NCBI GenBank assembly: GCA_963575745.1
Contig: CAUYUJ010005669.1
Coordinates: forward strand, 1,204,839 to 1,268,838
Length of the DNA stretch: 64,000 nucleotides
Source of the DNA: Prorocentrum cordatum
Taxonomy: Eukaryota; Sar; Dinophyceae; Prorocentrales; Prorocentraceae
Reading direction: 5' to 3'
In this document: piece after piece, positions 11,015 through 20,500 of the stretch
Layout: every line of letters starts with the position of its first letter
Position numbering within the stretch: the stretch's first letter is position 1
Translations under genes and position numbers: made by a program
The notes under the pieces: generated by a model
What the model was told of the DNA's origin: nothing
Seen by the model: only the letters and a program-made list of their open reading frames with translations
Databases searched by the model: none

Positions 11015-11936
11015 GTTGTGTGCAAGTGCTTGGAGGCAAACAACTGCCAGGAGAGACGCATTCATACATCGACTGCAAAGTGCGCCCTATGCACAACGTG
11101 CACGGCTAGAACTTCGTCACTGGCGCGCCCTGGCGGAGGTCAGAGAGATGTTTCGCAGGCTACTTCTAGAGCGAGCTCTAGACCGTCTCAATCCACCGCC
11201 GCCAAGGGGTCCGCATCCTGTTGAAGATCAAGCAATGGATCGTGCTGTGCTACTGCATCGTCGCAGTGGATGGATCACTGCAGGGGGTGGCACGTCGTCA
11301 AGCGATGTCTCGGGAGCTGCCCAGTCTCATATCGGATGCAGGCCTAAGGCCCTGTCGCGCCCGAGTGAGGAGCCCGATGCGGCTGCGGGGGCGGCCTTGC
11401 CGCTTGGAGAGACCCCCTCGTCGACCCCAGTTCGGCTGCGGCGGCCATGGCAGGACGCGGGTCACCCTATATTGGTGCCAGGACAAGTGCAAAGGATGAG
11501 TTCTCAAGACAAGGAACAGGCGGTTGCCAACAGTGCATCGACCCTGCCAGCGGCGAGTTCGACGACGGCCCCGAGGGCGAGACGCAGGATTGCTGGCAAG
11601 ACTACGGTCAGCTACCCCCCTGCCAGACGAGGGGTTAGGCCAGATAGTGCAATGGAAGATGTCGTATTATCCCCAGCCAGGCGAGGGGTTATGGCTGAAG
11701 CTGTCGACAATGGGCACATGGTGGAGGCCCCTGAGGGGCCCAGAGGGCATGAAACACAGCGAGTGGCATCCTCGGGGGGCCTCACCAGTGACAGAGTGTC
11801 AGTGGCATTGCAATGCGTTATTTCCCCAGCCAGGCGAGGGGTTAGGCCTGTCGTGCGCACCAACCTGGACGACGAGGAGGACCCTTTCGACCAGCTCGAC
11901 GAAGTCTTCCACGACGGCGAGATGGTGCACTACTAA
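10941..11936 (+). pseudogene. LINE-1 C-terminal tail, part 2
   Basis: 331 codons in frame 3 that overlap the end of the previous segment. It starts with helical, Arg/Leu-rich sequence, then a Ser/Pro-rich disordered stretch. P-A-R-R-G-V occurs three times (about 11616, 11675 and 11829), encoded by near-identical DNA of the form CCAGCCAGGCGAGGGGTTA. It ends in an acidic tail (D-D-E-E-D-P-F-D-Q-L-D-E) and a TAA at 11934-11936. This may be the natural C-terminus. No recognised family. Confidence 0.5.
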
Positions 11937-12600
11937 TGGGTTCAGAGGTGCAGCTCGAGTTCGAGAACTCCCAAGAGCTGCAGAAGCGCACGGACTCCGA
12001 CCTGGTGGTCCCCCAGTTCGGCACCGTGCTGAATTTCAGCGACGTCGTCTCCCTCTTCCTCTGAGAGGGGGCGCGGCTGCCGTCGCTGGCGGCCGCGACG
12101 GAGCGCGGAGCGGCCAGACCGCCCGCGTTCGGCCCCAGGGGCAGACCCGCGTCTCGCGGCCCGTCTCATCTCATATCGTCCCACGAGTTGCCCACGGCGC
12201 CCGCTGCTGCGGCGCATTGCACGATGCCGGGGCTCGCCTCGATCCGGGCGGCCCCCGCCCCGATCCAGCTTCGGCGGATTCCGCCCCTGCCCCGCTTCAG
12301 CATCGCGGCTCGACAGCGGCCTCAGCGGCGGGGCTGCGAGCGCATCGCGCCGCGCAGGCAGCCCGCGCGCGCCATCGCGGAGGAGGTGGTCACCGGAGGC
12401 CCCAGCCAGCGCATAGCTCGCCCTAGCCAGCACATTGCTCGCTGGCCCCGCGGGAAGAAGAGAAGGAGCAGAAACAGCACCGACTGAGCCGGCACCGCGA
12501 ATACCCTTCATTCTCCTTTCAACAAACAAATACAAAAAAGAGAATAGACGCTACCCCCCCCTCCCCCGCCCCCCCCCCCGGCGTTGACGCCCCCCCTTTC
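11937..12600 (+). other. Probable LINE-1 3' untranslated region
   Basis: GC-rich sequence after the last stop, without a convincing frame, ending at an A-rich stretch (12510-12540, CAACAAACAAATACAAAAAA) that could be the eroded 3' tail. Poly-C and poly-T runs follow to 12600. Confidence 0.4.
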
Positions 12601-12689
12601 GGGCATGTAAATCATATATGATTATAAACACATGTCCATCCTAAATGAATTTACAATATCCCAGGCCAGCCGGGCCCCCCCCTGAGGTC

Positions 12690-13190
12690 CCCTTGTTGAA
12701 AAAAACCCTGCGCGGTTACATTGTTTGTTCTAACATAACACTTGTTCGCGAATCCCTTGCAAGCGAAATCCTTCAAAAACCTTTTGTGTCAGAAGGATTT
12801 CGCAATCGAGCTTCCAAAACACACACACACACAAAAACATATGGTTTCGCAACGCGGATCTTTTTTTATATCTATAAAAAAATTACGCGCGAGCTCACGC
12901 GAAATCTTAAGAAAACCATAGGGTTTTCAAGATTTTCACAAGAGGCTACCAAACGGGCTTCGCGCGCGCGCATGTCGAAATCTGTCGAACGCCCTTGCGC
13001 GCGTGCCGTCACGAGAATTTCCTGCAGCAAAAAAAAAAACAACGAAATGCAGACGCGCGCGTCGTCGCGCGCGTATGCCGAAATCCTTCAAAAACCTTCG
13101 GTTTCGGAAAGATTCCAAAATCGCGCGTCCGAATAACTTACAAAAACCGTAGGTTTCGCAACGCGGATTTGCAACAAAAGCGTGCGCGCG
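12690..13190 (-). repeat. Palindrome-rich, AT-richer repeat block
   Basis: Contains several imperfect palindromes with an AAACC-n3-5-GGTTT core. The clearest is a perfect inverted pair, GAAATCCTTC at 12765-12774 and GAAGGATTTC at 12792-12801; weaker relatives lie near 12897-12945, 13079-13120 and 13144-13160. Read on the minus strand, 12716-12800 matches the dispersed element at 45.45-45.57 kb and 50.67-50.77 kb (shared GGATTTCG, GGGATTC and GTTATGTTAGAACAA), so this looks like a diverged inverted copy. Confidence 0.6.
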
Positions 13191-13196
13191 CGCTCT

Positions 13197-13232
13197 TGCG
13201 TCGTCGTCGTCGTCCTTCTCCCCCCTCCTCCC

Positions 13233-13264
<32 letters not shown>

Positions 13265-13274
13265 TTCTGTCTTC

Positions 13275-13314
<40 letters not shown>

Positions 13315-13820
13315 TTGGCGTCGTCGTCGCTTCCGTCGTCGTTGTCGCCGTGGTCGTCCTTCCTCCCTCGTCGAATCCGTCGGCGTTTCGTCGTTGTCCC
13401 TCCTATTTCGTCGCCGTCGTCGTCGTCGTCGTCGTCGTGTTCACTCCTCCCTCGTCGTCGTCGTCGCCCGTCGTCGGCGTCTCGTCGTCGTCCCTCCTAT
13501 TTCGTCGCCGTCGTCGTCGTCTTCGTCGTCGTTGTCGTCGTCGCCGTTTTCCCTCCTCCCTCGTCGTTGTCGTTGTCGGCGTCGCCGTCCTTCCGCCTTC
13601 TTCGTCGTTCGCGTCGTCGCCGTCTTCCCTCCTCCATCGTCGTTGTCGTCGTTGTTGGCGTCGTCGTCCTCCCTCCTCCCTCGTCTTCGTTGGCGACGTC
13701 GTCGTCGCCGTCGGCGTCGGCGTCGTCGTCGTCGTCGACGTCGGCGGTGTCGTCGCAATCGGTGTCGGCGGCGCCGTCGTCGTCGTTGTCGCTGTCGTCG
13801 TCGGCGTCGGAGTCGTGGCC
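13197..13820. repeat. GTC/CGT microsatellite, about 620 bp
   Basis: GTC trinucleotide tract with interspersed CCTCC runs. The Ser/Val-, Arg- and Asp/Thr-rich frames over it are repeat artefacts. Confidence 0.95.
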
Positions 13821-13929
13821 AAGTGCCATGCGGCCTTGTCTGAAGAGGTTTTGCGACCAAGTTGCGGGTGGGAGGGTGGGATGTTTGCACGAGCAATAGA
13901 GAGGGCAGCTTCAAGACGGCCAAAGACTA

Positions 13930-14346
13930 TCTTCAAACCCCATAGGTTTCAACGGGCTTGGTAACGGGGCGCCGCCTGCCCGGCCGGCAGCAGCCCCCTT
14001 CCGAAGCACTTGCTTTATCGGGCGCAGGTGAACGCGAAGCTGGAGGCACACACAGTTTTGCAATGCCTCGCGTCTGGCCATCGCCGGACGCGCCAACATC
14101 GGCTGAGCCAATATCAGGGAATCCGTTCCAGGCCCAAAAGATCAAGAATCCGATAGCACTCCAAGCGCTTGCGCTGGCCACACGCGGCAGCCAGTCGCCC
14201 CCGCATCTCAGCACACTTATCCCGCAGTGGATCTTTCCGTTTACCTTTTTGCCAAAACGATCGGCCATCGCGACGCGCACGGCTAAGTATCCGCACGCGT
14301 CCCGGACTTCAGGCTGGGCCCCAAGTCCGCGATGAATGTCTCCCAC
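13930..14346 (-). CDS. Unidentified coding-like block 1 (minus)
   Basis: Open minus frame whose middle part (about 14100-14300) reads like protein: a charged start (V-A-M-A-D-R-F-G-K-K), a C-G-G-D-W motif, then a hydrophobic stretch (S-A-W-S-A-I-G-F-L-I-F-W-A-W) that could be a membrane segment. It overlaps block 2 in another frame and appears to continue from it. Probably the 3' part of an interrupted minus-strand gene; family unknown. Confidence 0.3.
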
Positions 14347-14522
14347 AAGTCAGAAGTCTTCTTCGTTGCCTCTCTTATGTTCTCGTTGGGTTCGCGCAAA
14401 GTTCCCCGCGTCTGCTGCGGGCAGTGATTCATCCAATCGCCCATATTTCCGTTCCTACCCCGAGCATCCAGCACATCCCGCGCACCCCGTAAGGGCCACG
14501 ATGCATCGCTCTTGTACGACAA
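14283..14522 (-). CDS. Unidentified coding-like block 2 (minus)
   Basis: 79 codons: a basic N-terminus, then N-E-N-I-R-E-A-T-K-K-T-S-D-L-W-E-T-F-I, an amphipathic helix typical of real protein. It lies between blocks 1 and 3 in the same orientation but a different frame, which could mean introns or indels. No family recognised. Confidence 0.3.
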   Translation of the reverse strand: MSYKSDASWPLRGARDVLDARGRNGNMGDWMNHCPQQTRGTLREPNENIREATKKTSDLWETFIADLGPSLKSGTRADT

Positions 14523-14925
14523 GATCCATTATGAACTCCCTGGCTATGTTGATTTCGCGAACTGGTCTATCCTCGAGTAAGGCATGACGAATATCCTGTC
14601 CCATGACGTCATCAAAAAGCTCGTCGACCCTCTCGGCGACTGCATTTCTATCCGCGCACGCACCGAACATTGCGACAACGGCTGCGCATTGCTGCTCCAA
14701 TTTGAACGCTGGCATTACCAGATACTGTCCGGAAGATTCGACAGCAATTTCGGCCTGGGGACCCTTCGACAAATCCCCCCCCCCCCCGGAGGACTGCTGC
14801 ATAAAAGGGCCCACGATTGCAGACTCGCCTCTCACAATCACAAATGCCCCTCTGTAAATATCGAAAATCAGATTGATCGTCGCAATGCTAGATTGCAAGT
14901 AGTGTCTATCTGGCATCCCCATCAT
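14455..14925 (-). CDS. Unidentified coding-like block 3 (minus)
   Basis: The most protein-like block of this group: 156 codons of balanced composition with alternating hydrophobic strands and helices (I-N-L-I-F-D-I-Y-R-G-A-F-V-I-V near residue 20; A-V-A-E-R-V-D-E-L-F-D-D-V-M near residue 95; E-F-I-M-D-L-V-V near residue 135). No catalytic signature known to me. It ends in a short Cys/Gly/Ala repeat that looks like read-through into intron or repeat. Function unknown. Confidence 0.4.
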   Translation of the reverse strand: MMGMPDRHYLQSSIATINLIFDIYRGAFVIVRGESAIVGPFMQQSSGGGGDLSKGPQAEIAVESSGQYLVMPAFKLEQQCAAVVAMFGACADRNAVAERVDELFDDVMGQDIRHALLEDRPVREINIAREFIMDLVVQERCIVALTGCAGCAGCSG

Positions 14926-14978
14926 GGCTGGGCAGATTTCTCAAACTGAAAGCCCCTGCGCCTTCTTCGGGCTCGATC

Positions 14979-15546
14979 CTAGGTTCGCCCGCAGATTGGC
15001 GATGGGCGACGCAAAGATGGAGGCGGCTGGGGCCGAGATTCAGTAACTCCTCGCGCCCCTGGTTTGCACCTTCGGATGTCATGCGCGACCGATTCTTCGG
15101 CGCTCTGCCACTTGCGACGGGAACCCGATGCGGAAATATCGACCGTTGCCATGGAAAGACGGAGCCCCCCCCCTCCCCCCTTCTTCTCTGCGCGAACACC
15201 CGCCAACCACGTGGCCGCGGGGAGGTCTGATCCACGCGCGGCGATGTCTTCCTCCCAGAGCCCCCATTCGTTCTCTGGCCCAACGAACTCATCTCCTTCG
15301 TTCGCCAAGTCGAATGCACGAAAGGGAAGGTATTTCGTTGGAACTTCGGTCGGGTCGACGTGTCTCCGCGCGACGGGCCACCGTCCAACTGCCCTGTTAT
15401 TGCCCCTCCCCCAATTAATAAATGACACGTGCCTCTCCTTGAACTTCCTGGGAATCGACAAGATTGCTCGCGTCTCGGAACGGATGCAATGTTTTGGTCG
15501 GCCGCCCAAGATAGAGAGGGCCCCGTTGTCCTGGCGAGGCCCATAA
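14979..15546 (-). CDS. Unidentified coding-like block 4 (minus)
   Basis: Minus frame reading charged, balanced protein from about 15540 (I-P-R-K-F-K-E-R-H-V-S-F, then N-E-W-G-L-W-E-E-D-I-A-A-R) to about 15080, interrupted by a Gly run at a poly-C tract (about 15165-15180). The open frame extends to 15608. It is upstream of block 3 on the same strand. Another minus frame at 15550-15789 is also protein-like and may be a further exon. Confidence 0.35.
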
Positions 15547-15799
15547 TGCCCGCTTCGACTTCGCAGTCCTCTTGTCACCATTGAACCACTGCCTTCTGCG
15601 CTGGCCACAGGACCTCAGATTAACATCGGCAGTCTGCGAGAAAGTATTATGTATTTTCTTCTCTTGGACTAAGATCAAGCGTCCGTTTTTTCGCCCGAAC
15701 CAAGTATCCATCTCGAGAGCCCCCCCTCCCCCGTCGAGGCTGCGATCTTTTTTGTCAACTGACGATGACGCATGGCATGCGCGAATCATTCAGGAAATC

Positions 15800-15973
15800 T
15801 CAATAGTCGCATTGCATTTTGGGGCAATGGCGCACTCCTACGCGGAAGCAATGCAGCTTCGCACAAACATGCCGGTCAGCATCGTTCCACGGCTGGTCAA
15901 AATGTGCCCAATCGTGATTAATAGAGAAACTCTCGTCTGCTGGCATGAAAACCACAATCACTTCCGAATCACA
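15800..15973 (-). CDS. Unidentified coding-like block 5 (minus)
   Basis: 58 codons ending in TGA (15802-15800) with strongly protein-like content: S-E-V-I-V-V-F-M-P-A-D-E, then H-D-W-A-H-F-D-Q-P-W, then a Cys/His-containing end with Cys at four spaced positions. It abuts a CT microsatellite (GA on this strand), which may lie in an intron. No family recognised. Confidence 0.33.
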   Translation of the reverse strand, partial: CDSEVIVVFMPADESFSINHDWAHFDQPWNDADRHVCAKLHCFRVGVRHCPKMQCDY

Positions 15974-15982
15974 AGTGGCATA

Positions 15983-16097
15983 TGTCTCTCTCTCTCTCTC
16001 CCTCTCTCTCTCTCTTTCTCTTTGTTGTTGTTGTTCTCTCTCTCTCTATATATATATTCACCTTTCTCTCTCTCTCTCTCTGTCTCTCTCTTTCTCT

Positions 16098-16136
<39 letters not shown>
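15983..16136. repeat. CT microsatellite with TA core
   Basis: CT dinucleotide tract with a short TTG run (about 16022-16033) and a TA run near 16047-16058. Confidence 0.95.
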
Positions 16137-16267
16137 GCGCATCCAATAGAGGTCGCAAATCTTGGACAACGACGTGCCAAATGACCACCAACCGTATGTT
16201 CACAGTGAATGACCGTGTCAACATCAGCCCACATAGGGATAACCTTCGAAATTGCCGACGATGGGGG
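16137..16267 (-). CDS. Unidentified coding-like block 6 (minus)
   Basis: Open minus frame of about 43 codons just upstream of the CT microsatellite: V-I-P-M-W-A-D-V-D-T-V-I-H-C-E-H, then a short Arg/Cys segment. Protein-like but short; bounded upstream by a TAG at 16270-16268. Considered with blocks 1-5 and 7 as one minus-strand gene. Confidence 0.25.
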
Positions 16268-16509
16268 CTACCCTGAACTAGTTGCCATACTAAACAATTC
16301 CATGGGATGGCATGCAGTGGGGGCTCCGCCACAAGAACCCCCCGCAAGAAACCCAACCCGAAATCCGCGATTTGTCAAATGAAAATCCAAATATGTCGAT
16401 CGAAAATCATCCAGATCTTATGGAGGGGCCCATCGAAGTCCAAGAAACCCAGGGCACCGTGGCAAAAATCTACTGGTTTCTTTGCACGCGCCCCCACTGT
16501 AAAGCCAGC

Positions 16510-16716
16510 TCATTTGGTGGCCTGTGCGCAGAGTCCAGAAATTCCTTGCAATGTGGGCGCCAATGGTCCCTTCTTGATGCTCTCATCTGCGCTGCCGAGG
16601 CGACCTTGAATCGGTGGCGCCTGCTCTGGCTCCGTAGGCTGCCCCGCCTGGCTGAGCAAGTTAGGAAGAGACTCCACATCCTCGGGCCACGTCCTGAGTG
16701 CCGGTGGGAAGAAGCC
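16510..16716 (-). CDS. Unidentified coding-like block 7 (minus)
   Basis: About 68 codons ending in TGA at 16512-16510: W-P-E-D-V-E-S-L-P-N-L-L-S-Q-A-G, then a Pro/Glu/Gln stretch and S-A-D-E-S-I-K-K-G-P. The composition is much more natural than the overlapping plus frame (150 codons, 16312-16764). Most upstream of the minus-strand blocks. No family recognised. Confidence 0.33.
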   Translation of the reverse strand, partial: GFFPPALRTWPEDVESLPNLLSQAGQPTEPEQAPPIQGRLGSADESIKKGPLAPTLQGISGLCAQATK

Positions 16717-17014
16717 TCACTCGCTTGTAATCAGGGAAAGCCACAGCCTAGCCCGGAATCTTGATCGAGCATGCAAACGTCACCTCATTGCGAACGAATG
16801 ATGGTCTCTTTTGCGGTAGCATGAATCAACGGGCCGTGTTATGGAGTCCTGGTAATATACGTCACGCGCATCCACCTTTTGTATGCAATGTATACAGAAT
16901 GTCCCTGTGTGGCTATATCCGCCGACCCCAGAAGGCGTGTGCGAAAACCTTCCTGGCCAGACACTGTGTCACCTTGACTTGCTCTACCACGTCCTCCTTC
17001 CCGACGTCGACCCC
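16717..17014. other. No gene recognised
   Basis: Short interval between the minus-strand blocks and the minisatellite; no motif seen. Confidence 0.4.
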
Positions 17015-17350
17015 CACCCCCCACCACGCCCTGGCACCCCCACTCCACGAAAGCTCCATTCTTGGGACCCCCACCCTACAATTTCTCGCCCAAAAACGAC
17101 CAACGCTCCCCACCACGCCCCCGCACCCCCACTCCACCAGAGCTCTATTATTGGGGCCCTCCACCCTACAATGTTTCCCCCCAAACCGACCAACGCCCCC
17201 CACCACGCCCCGGCACCCCAACCCCACGAAAGCTCTATTCTTCGGACTCCCCACCCTCCAATTGTCCGCCCAAAACCAACCAACGCCCCCCACGCCCCGG
17301 CACCCCCACCCCACGAGAGCTCAATTCTTGGGACCCCGCACCGTACAATG
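17015..17350. repeat. 89-bp minisatellite, four copies
   Basis: C-rich tandem repeat. The marker AGCTC falls at 17052, 17141, 17231 and 17318 (spacings 89, 90, 87). Each unit contains GGGACCCC...CCCTACAAT, a CAAAACCGACCAACGC-like core and CCACCACGCCCCGGCACCCC. Copies differ by substitutions and small indels. Confidence 0.9.
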
Positions 17351-17451
17351 CACCCCACTCCTCAAACTAGTGTTCTTTCTGCTCGTCTCCTTTATCATCC
17401 TCCATCATCCTCCTATTTCCTCCTCGTCTTTCTACTCCTCTTAGCGCTGGC

Positions 17452-17670
17452 TCAGCCCGTCCACTGCGGACACGAGCTCGCGCCAGGCTCGATGGTCATC
17501 TTCGCCCTCGCCGCACCGCTGCTGAGCGCCGCGCCCAGACTGCCAGGACGCAGGCGCGTGCGGTACAGGCCCTCCTGCGCGCGTTTGACAGCCTTGGCCA
17601 TCGGGTCTGCAAGCCAATGCGCCTTGGCGCTGCCCTCTAGGTTGCGGTCCGGAATGGAGGCTTTGCTCAT
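17452..17670 (-). CDS. Short coding-like segment (minus)
   Basis: 72 codons from an ATG with balanced composition (starts M-S-K-A-S-I-P-D-R-N; helical Ala/Lys/Arg middle; ends P-Q-W-T-G). The frame extends upstream past the Met to about 17800. The overlapping plus frame is hydrophobic and equally open, so the assignment is weak. No family recognised. Confidence 0.25.
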   Translation of the reverse strand: MSKASIPDRNLEGSAKAHWLADPMAKAVKRAQEGLYRTRLRPGSLGAALSSGAARAKMTIEPGASSCPQWTG

Positions 17671-18647
17671 GAATCGGCGGTGGACAAACCTCCCTTTAGT
17701 AAACCTCCCCTTAGTGAAAACGGCCTGGGACCGAAACCGACTGACCTTGACCTGCCAAAAATGACGGCCGCGGCGCCCTCTCGCGAAGCGAGAACGGCCA
17801 ATTCCTCTATCGACGTGTCAGGGTAGGAGGTCTATCAACCTCCGAATGAAGAAGGGCATGACGCTGCTCACGGTGTTCCTGAAGGTCTCCCTCCGACTCC
17901 TCCAGGCGCTGCCCAGGGCAAGCGCACCAGGCATCCCGCGAACCCGCGGGCTGCTGGAGCCCGGAGCTGCACCCGCGGACGGCATCTGCCCCGGGCCCTG
18001 GCAGGGGCAAGGACAGTGGCAAGCACAAGAAACTTCTCGCTCGAGGGCTTCACCGAGGGCTTCATCGGGCCAACTGGTGCTGGCGTTCATCCCAGTGGCC
18101 CTCCTGGCGAGGGTCGCGTGTCTGCCAAGGCTCTGCGGCGAGCCGCCGCCGATTAGCGACTGCCGCCGTCAGCGCCGTCGTCCGCAGTCGCGTCGCTGCG
18201 TTCGTTCGTCTGTCGTCGTCGTCGTCGTCGTCGTTCGTTTTCACCGTCGTCGTCGGTGGTGCCTTTTTCTCTTTCTGCCTGGACCTCGTGCCCCCACGCG
18301 GGCGCGCGCGAGGCCACCCTCGAATCCTAGAATCCTAGAGTTCCTGCTCCTCCCCCTCCTCCCGTATCCTCATCCTCCTCCTTCCTCTCCTCCGATGTCA
18401 CCTTTCTCTTTGTCCTGCGCATTTACCTGAACAAGGCAGCTTACCCGGGCATCACTTATGGATGGGATGGTGGGGAATCGCGAAGCGTTAAAAAATTCGA
18501 GGCGGATTCAGCCGTGGCGACGAGAAGCCTCCCAGAGGAACAGGAAATGCCCGAGACCTAGAAGCTTGGAACAGGCTCTCCCTGCTCCCACTGTCCCTCC
18601 CACCCTTCTCCTCTCTCCCTCCTTCTGCCTCCACCTCCACTAACCCC
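17671..18647. other. No gene recognised; small CGT tract
   Basis: GC-rich. A CGT run lies at about 18205-18260. Frames at 17818-18090 (minus) and 17846-18430 (plus) overlap without a family motif. Confidence 0.4.
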
Positions 18648-18653
18648 TTCCGA

Positions 18654-18727
<74 letters not shown>

Positions 18728-18800
18728 GCGGCGGCGGCAACGACGACCACGGCGGACTCGACGACGTCGTCGTCCACGTCGTCGTCGCTGAGGGCCTCCG
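18648..18800. repeat. GAC/GGC microsatellite
   Basis: GAC trinucleotide tract grading into GGC (18715-18740) and back to GTC. Responsible for open poly-Arg and poly-Val frames on the minus strand. Confidence 0.92.
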
Positions 18801-18999
18801 GCGGCCCCCAGGCGTCCGTCCGCGAAGGCCGCTGGAGGGCCGCCCCCCCGGAGGCCCGCGGGCGGCAGCGTCGGCGGCGGCGGCGGCGGTGCGGGCCCGC
18901 GCGGTGCCTCCACGGCCCGCCTCTCCCACGTGTTCGGGCGCAGGGCCGAGAAGCGCCACGTGCACAGGGGCCTCCCCCCCCCCCCCCGCCGCCGCTCCC

Positions 19000-19345
19000 A
19001 GGGGGGGTGGAGGGCGGCGGCCGTCGTCGTCTTGCCTCGATCGCCGCTTGTGCGTCGGCGGGGAGCGGGGGCGGGAGGGGGGAGGGAGAGGGGGGGGAGA
19101 TGGGGGCGGGGAGCTCCCAGGGGAGGATGGGGGGGGAAGGAGGACCGAGGGACGGGGGAGCAAGCAGCTGGGACCCCGGGGGGGTCAAGGCGGGGGGGGA
19201 GGAGAGAGGACGATGCGGAAAGGAAGGGAGGGGGAGGCAGGAGAGAGGAAGGAGGAAGGAGAGATGAAGCGGGAGCGGGGTGGGGGGAATGGGGAGGAGG
19301 GAGGGAGGAGTTGGGGGAAGGGAGGAGGGAGAAGGTGCGAGAGAA
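19000..19345. repeat. G-rich purine tract
   Basis: Irregular GGGAG/GGGGA-rich low-complexity sequence lying directly downstream of the actin pseudogene on the minus strand. Confidence 0.7.
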
Positions 19346-19394
19346 AAGCTGATGTCCTCTTGGGTCGTTCTCGGGTCCTGTTGGGGCCAGCTGG

Positions 19395-20370
19395 ATTGGT
19401 CCCAGCTCTTCGTACTCCTCTTTGGAGATCCATATGCTGGAAGGTGTTCTTCGAGGAAAGGATACATCGACCGATCCACACTGAGTCCTTGCGCGCGGGC
19501 GGAGCCACGACCTTGGTCTTCATTATGGAAGGAACATGTGCCGTCGGCTCCTTGGTCATGCGCTCGCCGATGCCTGGGAGCAATGTGGCGCCACCAGACA
19601 ACACCACGTTGGAAAACAGGTCCTTACGGATAGTGGTATCGCACTTCATGATCGACTATAACGTGGCATCGTGGATGCCAATGGCTTCCTTGCCCACGAG
19701 CTTAGGCTGGAAGACCACCTCTGGGCAGCGGAAGCGATCGCTGAACATGGTTATGATGTTCCCGTCAGGGAGCTTTTACGTCTTCTCCTTGTCGGAGCTC
19801 TCAACGGCGGCCTTCATCTCTGAGCCGAAGTCGAGCGGAATGAAGCAGGGTTTGTCCTTAACGTCGCGCACGATGTTTCGCCCAGCCGTGGTGGCGAAGG
19901 ATAGCAACGCTCGGTGAGGATGTTCACCAAATGCTCCGTAGGGTCCCGCACCGCCAGATCCAGGCCCAGGATCGCATGCGGCAGCACGTAGCCCTCATAG
20001 ATGGGCACGGTGTGCGACACGTGTGACGCGCCGTCCCCAGAACCCATGACCATCCCAGTGGTGCGGACTGAAGCGAACAGCGAGAACACTGCCTGGATCG
20101 CAGCATACATCGCCAACACGTTGAACGTCTCAGACATGATCCGTGTCATGCGCTCGCGATTCGCCTTCGGGTCCACGGGCGCCTCCATGAGGAGCAGAGG
20201 GTGCTTCTACGGAGCCACTCGGAGCTCGTTGTAAAGGTATGGTACCAGATCTCCCCCATGTCGTCCCAGTTGTTCATCATGCCATGCTCGTTGGGGTACT
20301 TCAGGGTCAGGACGCCGCGCTTGCTCTGGGCCTCGTCGCCCACGTAGCTGTCCTTCTGGTGGCATCGGAA
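19395..20370 (-). pseudogene. Actin pseudogene
   Basis: Collinear actin similarity over about 320 residues of a normal 375. It begins at [12 protein letters not shown] (around actin residue 50), passes P-K-A-N-R-E-R-M-T, the nucleotide-binding region (here G-S-G-D-G for the usual D-S-G-D-G) and H-T-V-P-I-Y-E-G, then [14 protein letters not shown] and [10 protein letters not shown], and ends at [12 protein letters not shown], just before the C-terminal Cys-Phe. It is disabled by at least three nonsense codons (after R-V-A-P near 20205, after D-K-E-K-T near 19780, before S-I-M-K near 19655) and by frame changes near 20225, 19910 and 19440. The first 45 or so residues are missing. Loss of the invariant Asp fits a dead copy. 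No introns seen, so it may be a processed copy. Confidence 0.92.
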
Positions 20371-20374
20371 GAAG

Positions 20375-20500
20375 CTGCACCCTTAGGGCGGACCAGGAGG
20401 CAGAGTGCAACCTGGGGCGGACCAACTGCACTGACAAAAAAAAGCTGTGCTCACCTGGGGTGCATCAGGAGGCAGGCTGACGCATGGGGCAGACCAGGCG
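20375..20500. repeat. Short degenerate tandem repeat
   Basis: Three related stretches of the form GGGCAGACCAGGAGGCAG...TGCA, about 30-60 bp apart, just upstream (minus strand) of where actin similarity starts. Confidence 0.45.

Larger units (their letters stand above)
3700..12540 (+). mobile_element. LINE-1: degenerate non-LTR retrotransposon
   Basis: Collinear domains on the plus strand: RanBP2-like zinc finger (about 4.10 kb), coiled coil (4.57-4.75), EEP endonuclease (5.2-6.0), linker (6.3-6.9), reverse transcriptase split by an insertion (6.9-7.16 and 7.74-8.4), zinc knuckle (9.05), RNase H (9.36-9.80) and a long Cys/His-containing tail (to 11936). This order is typical of long dinoflagellate LINE polyproteins. 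In-frame stops at 4570, 9395 and 9848, and frame changes near 5.2, 5.9, 6.3, 6.8, 8.1-8.4 and 11.0 kb, make it a dead copy unless they are assembly errors. The ends are estimates: the 3' end is placed at an A-rich stretch near 12510-12540, and no target-site duplication was identified. Confidence 0.85.

Noticed and set aside
17746-17767. Possible DinoSL spliced-leader relic on the minus strand
   Set aside because: Only CCGT, CATTTT(T)GGC and TCAAG parts resemble the leader, with indels between. A similar CATTTTGGCAGGTCA occurs at 30828, so it is not convincing.
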